A stretch of 64,000 bases of DNA from Thalassospira lucentensis (lineage in GTDB: Bacteria > Pseudomonadota > Alphaproteobacteria > Rhodospirillales > Thalassospiraceae). The translations under genes were made by a program, and so were the position numbers. The notes below the pieces were generated by a model, which ran no database searches, was not told the DNA's origin, and worked only from the letters and a program-made list of their open reading frames with translations. Below, one piece after another: positions 51,188-64,000 of this stretch (positions are counted from its first letter, which is position 1; the number at the start of each line of letters is the position of its first letter). Where the stretch lies: positions 2,949,001-3,013,000 of the forward strand of contig NZ_CP136684.1 in the NCBI RefSeq assembly GCF_032921865.1. Reading direction: 5' to 3'.

Positions 51188-52066
51188 TCAGCCGCGTGTC
51201 CGGTACAGTTCGTAAAGGGCAACCGCGGCCGCGTTCGAGACGTTGAGGCTTTCGATGCGGTCCGACATCGGCAGTTTGACGAGGAAATCGCAATTTTCGC
51301 GCGTCAGGCGGCGCAGGCCGTCACCTTCGGAGCCCATGACGATTCCGACACGGCCCTTCAGCTTGGCTTCGGCCAGGGTCTGTTCGGCGTAACCATCCAT
51401 GCCCGCCAGCCAGAAGTGGGCGGCTTTGAGCTTTTCGATGGTGTGGTTGAGGTTGCCCGCATGAATATAGGGCACGGTTTCAAGCGCGCCGCTGGCCGAT
51501 TTGGCCAGAACACCGGTTTCAGGCGGGGCGTGACGGTCGGGCACGATGACGGCAGCCGCACCAAAGGCAGCCGCACTGCGAAGAATCGCGCCGACATTGT
51601 GCGGGTCGGTGACCTGATCAAGGATGAGGACCGTGCATTGTTCCTCGTCCCTGGTGTCGGCGATCAGTTCTTCGACGGAAATCTGGGGCAGGGGGGCGCA
51701 ATGCATGGCCATGCCCTGATGGACGGTGCCCGGCGGCAGCATTTCATCAAGATCGGTGCGCCCGGCGGCGTCAAGCTGGACATCGGTGCGTTCGGTATCG
51801 GCAAGGGCGGCAACAATTTCGTCGCGCACGGCCTCGGACGCCCAGATTTTGTGAATCGTGCGTTGCGGATTGTAAATCGCGTTCAGAACCGGGTGACGGC
51901 CAAACAGAATCAGGCGCGAAGCGTTGCTTGCATTGCCGCCGTCGCGGCCGCGTTTTCGTCCGCGACGCGAATTGCCGTCACGTTTATCATCGTCTTGCGT
52001 GAAGCTGTCGCCCGGACCCGTTCCGGTCGAACGGTTGGCAGAACGTGAATTGTTGCGACGCGACAT
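51188..52066 (-). CDS. rlmB: 23S rRNA 2'-O-methyltransferase (TrmH/SpoU family, RlmB)
   Basis: 292 residues. A basic, low-complexity N-terminus (residues 1-45) leads to the SpoU substrate-binding domain (FGRHPVLNAI) and the knotted SPOUT domain with motifs LDQVTDPHNVGAILRSAAAFG, GSEGDGLRRLTRENCD and MSDRIESLNVSNAAAVALYE. It methylates G2251-type ribose in 23S rRNA. The start at 52066 has CGGAGG upstream; the open frame extends beyond it. Confidence 0.9.
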   Translation of the reverse strand: MSRRNNSRSANRSTGTGPGDSFTQDDDKRDGNSRRGRKRGRDGGNASNASRLILFGRHPVLNAIYNPQRTIHKIWASEAVRDEIVAALADTERTDVQLDAAGRTDLDEMLPPGTVHQGMAMHCAPLPQISVEELIADTRDEEQCTVLILDQVTDPHNVGAILRSAAAFGAAAVIVPDRHAPPETGVLAKSASGALETVPYIHAGNLNHTIEKLKAAHFWLAGMDGYAEQTLAEAKLKGRVGIVMGSEGDGLRRLTRENCDFLVKLPMSDRIESLNVSNAAAVALYELYRTRG

Positions 52067-52178
52067 AATGGCGGAAACCTCCGGACGGTAAGGGTGTGAA
52101 TGCACTTTGTTTCGCTTTGGAACGAAAGCATGGGGAACATATAGGAAAGGAAATACGATTTCGTGTTTTTTTTTGCTG

Positions 52179-52208
52179 TTGACAAGGACAGGCCCTGCAA
52201 CGTATTCC
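52179..52208 (+). promoter_or_regulatory. Promoter of the tRNA-Tyr/tRNA-Gly/tuf operon
   Basis: TTGACA, 18 bp, TATTCC, then a GC-rich discriminator (CTCCCTCGCC) of the kind found at stringently controlled promoters. The tRNA-Tyr starts 54 bp after the -10. Confidence 0.65.
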
Positions 52209-52261
52209 CTCCCTCGCCGAACGAAGCCGGGGGGTAACCCCGACAACGTTTTGACCCTGAT

Positions 52262-52346
52262 GGAGGGGTGGCAGAGCGGTCAAATGCAGCGGACTGTAAA
52301 TCCGCCGACTTAGTCTACGCAGGTTCGAATCCTGCCCCCTCCACCA
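52262..52346 (+). tRNA. tRNA-Tyr (anticodon GTA)
   Basis: 85 nt with a long variable arm, acceptor GGAGGGG/CCCCTCC, anticodon loop CTGTAAA and encoded CCA. Confidence 0.97.
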
Positions 52347-52382
52347 TTCTCTCGCCCTCGCGAGAGCTCGCAAAGAGAATAT

Positions 52383-52456
52383 GCGGGTGTAGCTCAATGG
52401 TAGAGCAGAAGCCTTCCAAGCTTACGACGAGGGTTCGATTCCCTTCACCCGCTCCA
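52383..52456 (+). tRNA. tRNA-Gly (anticodon TCC)
   Basis: 74 nt, acceptor GCGGGTG/CACCCGC, anticodon loop CTTCCAA, encoded CCA. It lies 36 bp after tRNA-Tyr and 76 bp before tuf. Confidence 0.97.
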
Positions 52457-52532
52457 GATTTTATATGATCCCGTCGGCTCGTGCGGTGGGTTCTTACGTG
52501 TTTTTTTTGGTTCGGATTAGGATCTGAGTGTA

Positions 52533-53723
52533 ATGGCTAAAGAAAAGTTTGCGCGTACAAAACCGCACGTGAACGTTGGCACCATCGGCCACGTTGACCA
52601 CGGTAAAACCACGCTGACCGCAGCGATCACCAAAGTTCTCGCAGAGAGCGGCGGCGCATCGTTCCAGGACTACAGCATGATCGATAAGGCGCCGGAAGAG
52701 AAAGCTCGTGGTATCACGATCTCGACCGCGCACGTCGAATATGAAACGGCGAACCGCCACTATGCGCACGTCGACTGCCCGGGCCACGCTGACTATGTTA
52801 AAAACATGATCACCGGTGCGGCACAGATGGACGGCGGCATCCTGGTTGTTTCGGCAGCAGACGGCCCGATGCCGCAGACCCGCGAGCACATCCTGCTTGC
52901 CCGTCAGGTTGGCGTTCCGGCCCTCGTCGTGTTCATGAACAAGGTTGACCAGGTCGATGACGAAGAGCTGCTCGAGCTCGTCGAAATGGAAATCCGTGAA
53001 CTTCTGTCGTCCTACGACTTCCCGGGCGACGACATTCCGATCGTCAAAGGTTCGGCTCTTGCCGCCCTTGAAGGTCGTGATGACGCGATTGGCAAAGAAG
53101 CGATCCTGAAGCTGATGGAAGCTGTTGACAGCTACATCCCGGCACCGGAACGTCCGAAAGACCGTCCGTTCCTGATGCCGATCGAGGACGTGTTCTCGAT
53201 CTCGGGTCGTGGTACCGTTGTGACCGGCCGTGTTGAAACCGGTATCGTCAAGGTTGGTGAAGAAGTCGAAATCGTCGGTATCAAAGACACCGTCAAAACG
53301 ATCGTCACCGGCGTTGAGATGTTCCGCAAGCTGCTCGATCAGGGTGAAGCTGGCGACAACATTGGCGCCCTGCTGCGCGGCACCAAACGTGAAGACGTCG
53401 AACGTGGCCAGGTTCTGGCACATGTCGGCTCGATCAAGCCGCACACCAAGTTCACTGCAGAAGCTTACATCCTGACCAAGGATGAAGGTGGCCGTCACAC
53501 GCCGTTCTTCTCGAACTACCGTCCGCAGTTCTACTTCCGTACCACTGACGTCACCGGCTCGATCGAGCTGCCGGCAGGCACGGAAATGGTTATGCCGGGC
53601 GACAACGTCCAGATGACCGCGACCCTCATTGCACCGATCGCAATGGACGAAGGTCTGCGTTTCGCAATCCGTGAAGGCGGTCGTACCGTCGGCGCCGGTG
53701 TTGTTGCGAAAATCATCGAATAA
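52533..53723 (+). CDS. tuf: Elongation factor Tu
   Basis: 396 residues. G1 [10 protein letters not shown]3 DCPGHADY and G4 NKVD are present, followed by domains 2 and 3 of normal length. It brings aminoacyl-tRNA to the ribosome. It follows two tRNA genes and precedes tRNA-Trp and secE, the classical bacterial order. Confidence 0.99.
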   Translation: MAKEKFARTKPHVNVGTIGHVDHGKTTLTAAITKVLAESGGASFQDYSMIDKAPEEKARGITISTAHVEYETANRHYAHVDCPGHADYVKNMITGAAQMDGGILVVSAADGPMPQTREHILLARQVGVPALVVFMNKVDQVDDEELLELVEMEIRELLSSYDFPGDDIPIVKGSALAALEGRDDAIGKEAILKLMEAVDSYIPAPERPKDRPFLMPIEDVFSISGRGTVVTGRVETGIVKVGEEVEIVGIKDTVKTIVTGVEMFRKLLDQGEAGDNIGALLRGTKREDVERGQVLAHVGSIKPHTKFTAEAYILTKDEGGRHTPFFSNYRPQFYFRTTDVTGSIELPAGTEMVMPGDNVQMTATLIAPIAMDEGLRFAIREGGRTVGAGVVAKIIE

Positions 53724-53855
53724 TTTTTGAAGATTTGCACCATTGGGTGCTTGATCTTTGATGTGCGGGCGGATATAAGCCGCCCGCACACCCTGCCGCC
53801 CGGGCGGGACTGTGTCGGAAAGACCTGAAGAAATTCAACTTTCTGATTACCTTGT

Positions 53856-53931
53856 AGGAGTGTAGCTCAGTTGGTAGAGCATCGGTCTCCAAAACCGAGG
53901 GCCGTGGGTTCGAGTCCCTCCGCTCCTGCCA
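53856..53931 (+). tRNA. tRNA-Trp (anticodon CCA)
   Basis: 76 nt, acceptor AGGAGTG/CGCTCCT with one G-T pair, anticodon loop CTCCAAA, encoded CCA. Confidence 0.97.
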
Positions 53932-53980
53932 TTTACCCGGGTCTTGGAATTGAATTTTTGAAAGCGGTGTAACCCCGACA

Positions 53981-54178
53981 ATGGCTAAAACGTCGCCGGC
54001 ACAATTCGTACAGCAGGTTCGCACCGAGGCCAAAAAGGTTTCGTGGCCGACCCGCAAGGAAACGACCGTTTCAACCATCATGGTTTTCGTCATGGTGGCT
54101 TTGGCGTCTGTTTTCTTTTTTGTTGTGGATCAGCTTCTCGCCTGGGGCGTTCAATTGATCTTTGGTGTCGGGGGTTAA
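53981..54178 (+). CDS. secE: Preprotein translocase subunit SecE
   Basis: 65 residues with a single membrane span near the C-terminus (TIMVFVMVALASVFFFVVDQL), preceded by the conserved VRTEAKKVSWPTRKET. It clamps SecY in the translocon. The stop is 3 bp before nusG. Confidence 0.95.
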   Translation: MAKTSPAQFVQQVRTEAKKVSWPTRKETTVSTIMVFVMVALASVFFFVVDQLLAWGVQLIFGVGG

Positions 54179-54181
54179 GTC

Positions 54182-54712
54182 ATGGCGCATCGCTGGTACG
54201 TTTTGCACGTCCATTCGGGTTTTGAGAAGAAAGTCGCCCAGTCGATCCGCGAGCAGTCCATCAAGAAAGGTCTTGAGGGCGAAATCAAAGAGGTCCTGGT
54301 TCCGACGGAAGAAACTGTCGAGGTTCGTCGCGGTGCGAAGGTCAATGCCGAGCGGAAGTTTTTCCCCGGCTACGTGCTGCTGAATATGGACCTGACGGAT
54401 GAGAGCTGGCATCTGGTCAAGAACACCGCCAAGGTCACCGATTTCCTTGGCAGCCGTGGCAAGCCGATGCCGATTTCCGAAAAGGAAGCCCAGCACATCC
54501 TGCATCAGGTGCAGGAAGGTGTCGAGCGTCCGAAGTCGACCATTTCGTTCGAGGTTGGCGAGGAAGTCCGTGTTTCCGACGGTCCGTTTGCATCGTTTAA
54601 CGGTGTCGTCGAAGGGGTTGATGAAGAACGTGCGCGCCTTAAGGTGTCGGTTTCGATCTTCGGTCGTTCAACCCCGGTCGAGCTGGAATATACCCAGGTC
54701 GAAAAGCTCTGA
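54182..54712 (+). CDS. nusG: Transcription termination/antitermination factor NusG
   Basis: 176 residues with the NGN domain (RWYVLHVHSGFEKKV, then FFPGYVLLNMDL) and the KOW domain (EVGEEVRVSDGPFASFNGVV). It binds RNA polymerase and, through its KOW domain, Rho or S10. Confidence 0.97.
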   Translation: MAHRWYVLHVHSGFEKKVAQSIREQSIKKGLEGEIKEVLVPTEETVEVRRGAKVNAERKFFPGYVLLNMDLTDESWHLVKNTAKVTDFLGSRGKPMPISEKEAQHILHQVQEGVERPKSTISFEVGEEVRVSDGPFASFNGVVEGVDEERARLKVSVSIFGRSTPVELEYTQVEKL

Positions 54713-54734
54713 CGAGCTGATACAAGTGAAGTTT

Positions 54735-54760
54735 CTGTCTGCGTGATGCGGACAGTTTTT
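54735..54760 (+). terminator. Terminator between nusG and rplK
   Basis: A 9-bp stem with wobble pairs (CTGTCTGCG / TGCGGACAG), 3-nt loop and TTTTT. It separates secE-nusG from the ribosomal-protein operon at least in part. Confidence 0.65.
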
Positions 54761-54761
54761 A

Positions 54762-54798
54762 AAGCGCGGGAGGTCAGCCATGACCGTACCGCGCGCTT
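54762..54798 (+). promoter_or_regulatory. Structured leader upstream of rplK, candidate L1 target
   Basis: Nested pairing: outer AAGCGCGG with the downstream CCGCGC(GC)TT, inner GGTCA with TGACC. L1 is known to repress the rplKA mRNA by binding its leader in E. coli; this element is in the right place, 18 bp before the rplK ATG. Confidence 0.45.
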
Positions 54799-54816
54799 CT
54801 GTAATGAGGTACTCTA

Positions 54817-55245
54817 ATGGCGAAGAAAATCGACGGCTATATCAAGCTGCAGATTCCCGCCGGCAAAGCCAACCCGTCGCCGCCCGTCGGCCCGGCTCTT
54901 GGTCAGCGCGGCGTGAATATCATGGAATTCTGCAAGGCGTTCAACGCAGCGACCCAGCAGATGGAACCAGGGATGCCGATTCCGGTCGTCATCACCGTTT
55001 ATTCCGACCGTTCCTTCAGCTTTGTCACCAAAACCCCGCCGGCATCCTACTTCCTGAAAAAGGCAGCAGGCATTCCGAAAGGTTCCGGTACGACCGGTAA
55101 AGGTTACATCGGTAAAGTGACCAAAGCACAGGTCAAGGAAATCGCGGAAGCCAAAATGGCTGACCTCAACGCATTTGACGTTGAAGGCGCGATGGCGATG
55201 ATCGAAGGTTCTGCCCGTGCTATGGGCCTCGAGGTTGTGGAGTAA
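54817..55245 (+). CDS. rplK: 50S ribosomal protein L11
   Basis: 142 residues. [30 protein letters not shown] is the L11 N-terminal domain, and [20 protein letters not shown] the RNA-binding part. It forms the GTPase-associated centre. Confidence 0.98.
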   Translation: MAKKIDGYIKLQIPAGKANPSPPVGPALGQRGVNIMEFCKAFNAATQQMEPGMPIPVVITVYSDRSFSFVTKTPPASYFLKKAAGIPKGSGTTGKGYIGKVTKAQVKEIAEAKMADLNAFDVEGAMAMIEGSARAMGLEVVE

Positions 55246-55249
55246 GACG

Positions 55250-55948
55250 ATGGCCAAGACTGGTAAGCGCCTTGCCCAGGCTTATGAGGGCATCGACCGT
55301 AACACCCAGTACGAACTGACCGCAGCGGTCAAGCTCGTCAAGGATGGTGCAAAAGCGAAATTCGACGAAACCGTTGAAATCGCGATGAACCTTGGTGTTG
55401 ATCCGCGTCACGCAGACCAGATGGTCCGTGGTGTTGTTTCGCTTCCGCATGGTACCGGTAAAACCATGCGCGTCGCCGTCTTCGCAAAAGACGCCAAAGC
55501 AGAAGAAGCCCAGAAAGCTGGTGCGGACGCTGTTGGCGCCGAAGACCTGATGGAAGCAATGCAGAAAGGCGATCTGAACTATGATCGCGTTATTGCAACC
55601 CCGGACATGATGGCTGTTGTCGGTCGTCTCGGTAAGGTTCTGGGCCCGCGCGGCCTGATGCCGAACCCGAAACTCGGCACCGTGACCATGGATGTTGCCC
55701 AGGCTGTTTCCGATGCCAAAGCTGGCCAGGTTCAGTTCCGCGCTGAAAAGAATGGTATTGTCCATGCCGGTATCGGCAAGGCGTCCTTCAGCGAAGAACA
55801 GCTTGTTGAAAATGCCAAGGCATTCGTTTCTGCGATCGTCAAAGCGAAACCGACAGGCGCAAAAGGTGTATACCTGCAGCGCGCCGCCATCAGCTCGACC
55901 ATGGGCGCTGGCGTGAAACTGTCGATTGCGGACATCGCATCGAAGTAA
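55250..55948 (+). CDS. rplA: 50S ribosomal protein L1
   Basis: 232 residues. KARFDETVEI-like stretch and [14 protein letters not shown] are family signatures. It starts 4 nt after the rplK stop (ATG 55250); the open frame extends earlier but overlaps rplK. It is the likely autogenous repressor of this pair. Confidence 0.98.
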   Translation: MAKTGKRLAQAYEGIDRNTQYELTAAVKLVKDGAKAKFDETVEIAMNLGVDPRHADQMVRGVVSLPHGTGKTMRVAVFAKDAKAEEAQKAGADAVGAEDLMEAMQKGDLNYDRVIATPDMMAVVGRLGKVLGPRGLMPNPKLGTVTMDVAQAVSDAKAGQVQFRAEKNGIVHAGIGKASFSEEQLVENAKAFVSAIVKAKPTGAKGVYLQRAAISSTMGAGVKLSIADIASK

Positions 55949-55999
55949 TTCAAGAATTCTGACCGGTCGCATGCGGCCGGTCAGGACCGGAGAGGGTTG

Positions 56000-56215
56000 C
56001 AAGATCCTCTCTACCTGTCTGTCCCAGACTGCAGGTGAACGGTATCTGCCGTTCTTAATCTCCTGCATAGGCAGAGGTTCCGGTTTTTAGTTTTCCCCGG
56101 TTAACGGGGCATCACAAAAGGCTTGGACATCTGGCAAACGGACGGGCGTCACAGACCGGTTCGAAAGGACTGGTCACGTCTGTGAACCCCCCATGGGGTT
56201 CAGGGCAATAAGCAA
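56000..56215 (+). promoter_or_regulatory. L10 leader (rplJL autoregulatory mRNA)
   Basis: The 282-bp gap between rplA and rplJ is rich in hairpins, including CTGCAT-AGGCAG-like elements near 56063-56080 and TGAACCCC...GGGGTTCA near 56180-56202. Position and structures fit the L10(L12)4-binding leader known in bacteria. Confidence 0.55.
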
Positions 56216-56230
56216 TGTCGGAGACTTAAA

Positions 56231-56749
56231 GTGAACCGCGATGATAAAACACAGTTCGTAGCAGAAATGCGCGAAGTGTTCGAAGGTGCGGAAGGCGTTA
56301 TCGTTACCCAGTACAAAGGGTTGACGGTTGCGGAAATCACCGCTCTTCGTGCGCAGATGCGTGATGCTGGTGCGGGCTTCAAGGTCACCAAAAACCGGCT
56401 TACGCGACTTGCTCTGGAAGGCACCAAATTTGCCGGTCTTGCAGACCACTTCACCGGCCCGACCGCGATCGCCTATTCGGCTGATCCCGCGTCGGTCGCG
56501 AAAGTGGCCTCAACGTTCGCAAAAGCCAATGACAAGCTCGTTCTTGTTGCTGGCGCCATCGGTGAACAGATTCTGGACGAACAGGGCGTCAAAGCTCTGG
56601 CAGAACTGCCGTCGCTGGACGAACTGCGTGCGAAACTGGTGGGTATGATCCAGACCCCGGCACAGCGTATCGCTACGCTGACCTCCAAGCCGGCGGCCCA
56701 GATTGCCCAGGTGCTGAAGGCATACGCCGAAAAAGGCGAAGCCGCGTAA
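56231..56749 (+). CDS. rplJ: 50S ribosomal protein L10
   Basis: 172 residues from a GTG start. KTQFVAEMREVFEGAEGVIVTQYKGLTV is typical, and VTKNRLTRLALEGT follows. It carries the L7/L12 dimers on the stalk. Confidence 0.97.
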   Translation: MNRDDKTQFVAEMREVFEGAEGVIVTQYKGLTVAEITALRAQMRDAGAGFKVTKNRLTRLALEGTKFAGLADHFTGPTAIAYSADPASVAKVASTFAKANDKLVLVAGAIGEQILDEQGVKALAELPSLDELRAKLVGMIQTPAQRIATLTSKPAAQIAQVLKAYAEKGEAA

Positions 56750-56795
56750 CCCAATTTACCAACTTATCCAAGTTCAAGCCTAGGAGTTTATACAA

Positions 56796-57173
56796 ATGGC
56801 CGATCTTAAGGCACTCGTTGAAGAGCTTTCGAAGCTCACCGTTCTTGAAGCTGCAGAGCTTTCCAAACTTCTCGAAGAAGAGTGGGGCGTTTCCGCCGCT
56901 GCTCCGGTTGCTGTTGCTGCTGCTGGTGGCGCTGCTGCCGGTGCTGCTGCTGCAGAAGAAAAAACCGAATTCGACGTTATCCTGGCTTCTGCTGGTGACA
57001 AGAAAATCAACGTCATCAAAGAAGTTCGCGCAATCACCGGTCTTGGCCTGAAAGAAGCCAAAGACCTGGTCGAAGGCGCACCGAAAGCTGTTAAAGAAGG
57101 CGCGTCGAAAGACGAAGCCGAGTCGATCAAGAAGCAGCTTGAAGAAGCTGGCGCAACCGTCGAACTCAAGTAA
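56796..57173 (+). CDS. rplL: 50S ribosomal protein L7/L12
   Basis: 125 residues: N-terminal dimerisation helix pair ([20 protein letters not shown]), Ala/Gly hinge, then the globular domain with [26 protein letters not shown] precedes the ATG. Confidence 0.99.
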   Translation: MADLKALVEELSKLTVLEAAELSKLLEEEWGVSAAAPVAVAAAGGAAAGAAAAEEKTEFDVILASAGDKKINVIKEVRAITGLGLKEAKDLVEGAPKAVKEGASKDEAESIKKQLEEAGATVELK

Positions 57174-57197
57174 TCGACGGCTTCTTGCCAAGGTTTG

Positions 57198-57223
57198 GGT
57201 CGGCGGCCTTCGGGTCGCCGACC
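57198..57223 (+). terminator. Hairpin with UUCG tetraloop between rplL and rpoB
   Basis: An 11-bp stem (GGTCGGCGGCC against GGTCGCCGACC, one G-T) closed by TTCG. No T-run follows. It fits an attenuator or processing site such as the one known between rplL and rpoB in E. coli. A second hairpin lies at 57427-57454 (ACGCCCG/CGGGCGT). Confidence 0.6.
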
Positions 57224-57288
57224 TATCCGTCTCTACGGTGCGGGCAATGGGTGTCCGGTCTGTCGGGACGCGAAAAGGAAATTTACGG

Positions 57289-57316
57289 TTGACGCTGCCA
57301 AAGGTAATCGTACATA
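57289..57316 (+). promoter_or_regulatory. Possible internal rpoB promoter
   Basis: TTGACG, 16 bp, TACATA within the 364-bp rplL-rpoB gap, 219 bp before the first rpoB ATG. Confidence 0.4.
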
Positions 57317-57537
57317 ACGTAAGGCCGTTTAGGTCAGAGGTTATCTTTGACGGCGTCGACAGCCGAGGGATCAGTGATCTCATTCATGTTGGATGTCACA
57401 TAACATCCACGGTCATAATCAAGTGAACGCCCGCCCCGTACGGGGCTCGGGCGTCGTTGTGCTGTATGCTTTTTGCGTGGTGGCACAGGGACGAACGAGT
57501 TACGACGGTGTGGGGAGGCGCGATTAAAGGAACGATG

Positions 57538-61705
<4,168 letters not shown>

Positions 61706-61707
61706 TA

Positions 61708-61752
61708 GCTTGGCGGGCGGGTACCATTCGGGTATCCCGTCCGCCATCAAGC
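61708..61752 (+). repeat. Hairpin between rpoB and rpoC
   Basis: A long imperfect stem (GCTTGGCGGGCGGG... with ...CCCGTCCGCCATCAAGC) around ATTC, with no T-run; it is probably an mRNA processing or stability element. Confidence 0.55.
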
Positions 61753-61766
61753 ATCTTTCGGCCTGA

Positions 61767-64000
<2,234 letters not shown>

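Overview
The window is a stretch of alphaproteobacterial chromosome with moderately high GC, apart from one AT-richer insert. RpoB, EF-Tu, the ribosomal proteins, a complete Entner-Doudoroff set, PHA depolymerase, DUF1127 proteins and a GAACN7GAAC-type SOS box all fit a Rhodospirillales-like marine heterotroph. Thalassospira is my best guess, from memory of the gene content and not from any search.

Layout. 1-6.3 kb: a small protein, an alpha/beta hydrolase, a NudK-like Nudix enzyme, a methyltransferase, an SDR, an unknown protein, an intracellular PHA depolymerase (phaZ), and a 43-residue membrane protein behind an SOS box. 6.3-19.4 kb: a carbohydrate block. An AraC regulator diverges from an alpha-glucoside ABC importer (binding protein, two permeases, a GH13 glucosidase inside the operon, ATPase). 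This runs straight into zwf-pgl-edd-glk-eda, so imported disaccharides are cleaved to glucose, phosphorylated and sent through the Entner-Doudoroff pathway. 19.5-24.1 kb: two similar LysR genes, each divergent from a DUF1127 protein, then an ECF sigma/anti-sigma pair and a secreted protein. 24.1-33.8 kb: a ZnuA-DUF1007-NicO metal operon under a Zur-like palindrome, an amino-acid ABC permease/binding-protein pair, and a peptide-type ABC operon carrying two amidotransferase-fold proteins. 34.1-39.1 kb: the stress operon prkA-yeaH-spoVR. 39.8-46.9 kb: a rhodanese, a simple-sequence tract before an XRE-cupin regulator, a GNAT, a TRAP transporter with a PEP-mutase/isocitrate-lyase-family enzyme, and a RidA-like/TetR divergent pair with three operators.

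47.0-51.0 kb: a 3.9-kb insert at tRNA-Thr(TGT), bounded by an exact 76-bp direct repeat. It holds one 1170-residue UPF1-like SF1 helicase and a 45-residue ORF. No integrase is visible. It looks like a minimal genomic island with a possible defence gene.

51.2-64 kb: the translation/transcription core: rlmB, tRNA-Tyr, tRNA-Gly, tuf, tRNA-Trp, secE, nusG, rplKAJL, rpoB and the 5' part of rpoC. The rpoB reading frame is broken by what looks like one extra G near 58312. Because the gene is essential, a sequence error is the likeliest cause.

The points most worth a second look are the tRNA-Thr helicase island, the SOS-box small membrane protein, the rpoB frameshift, the three evenly spaced operators between ridA and tetR, and the hexanucleotide tract before the XRE-cupin gene.
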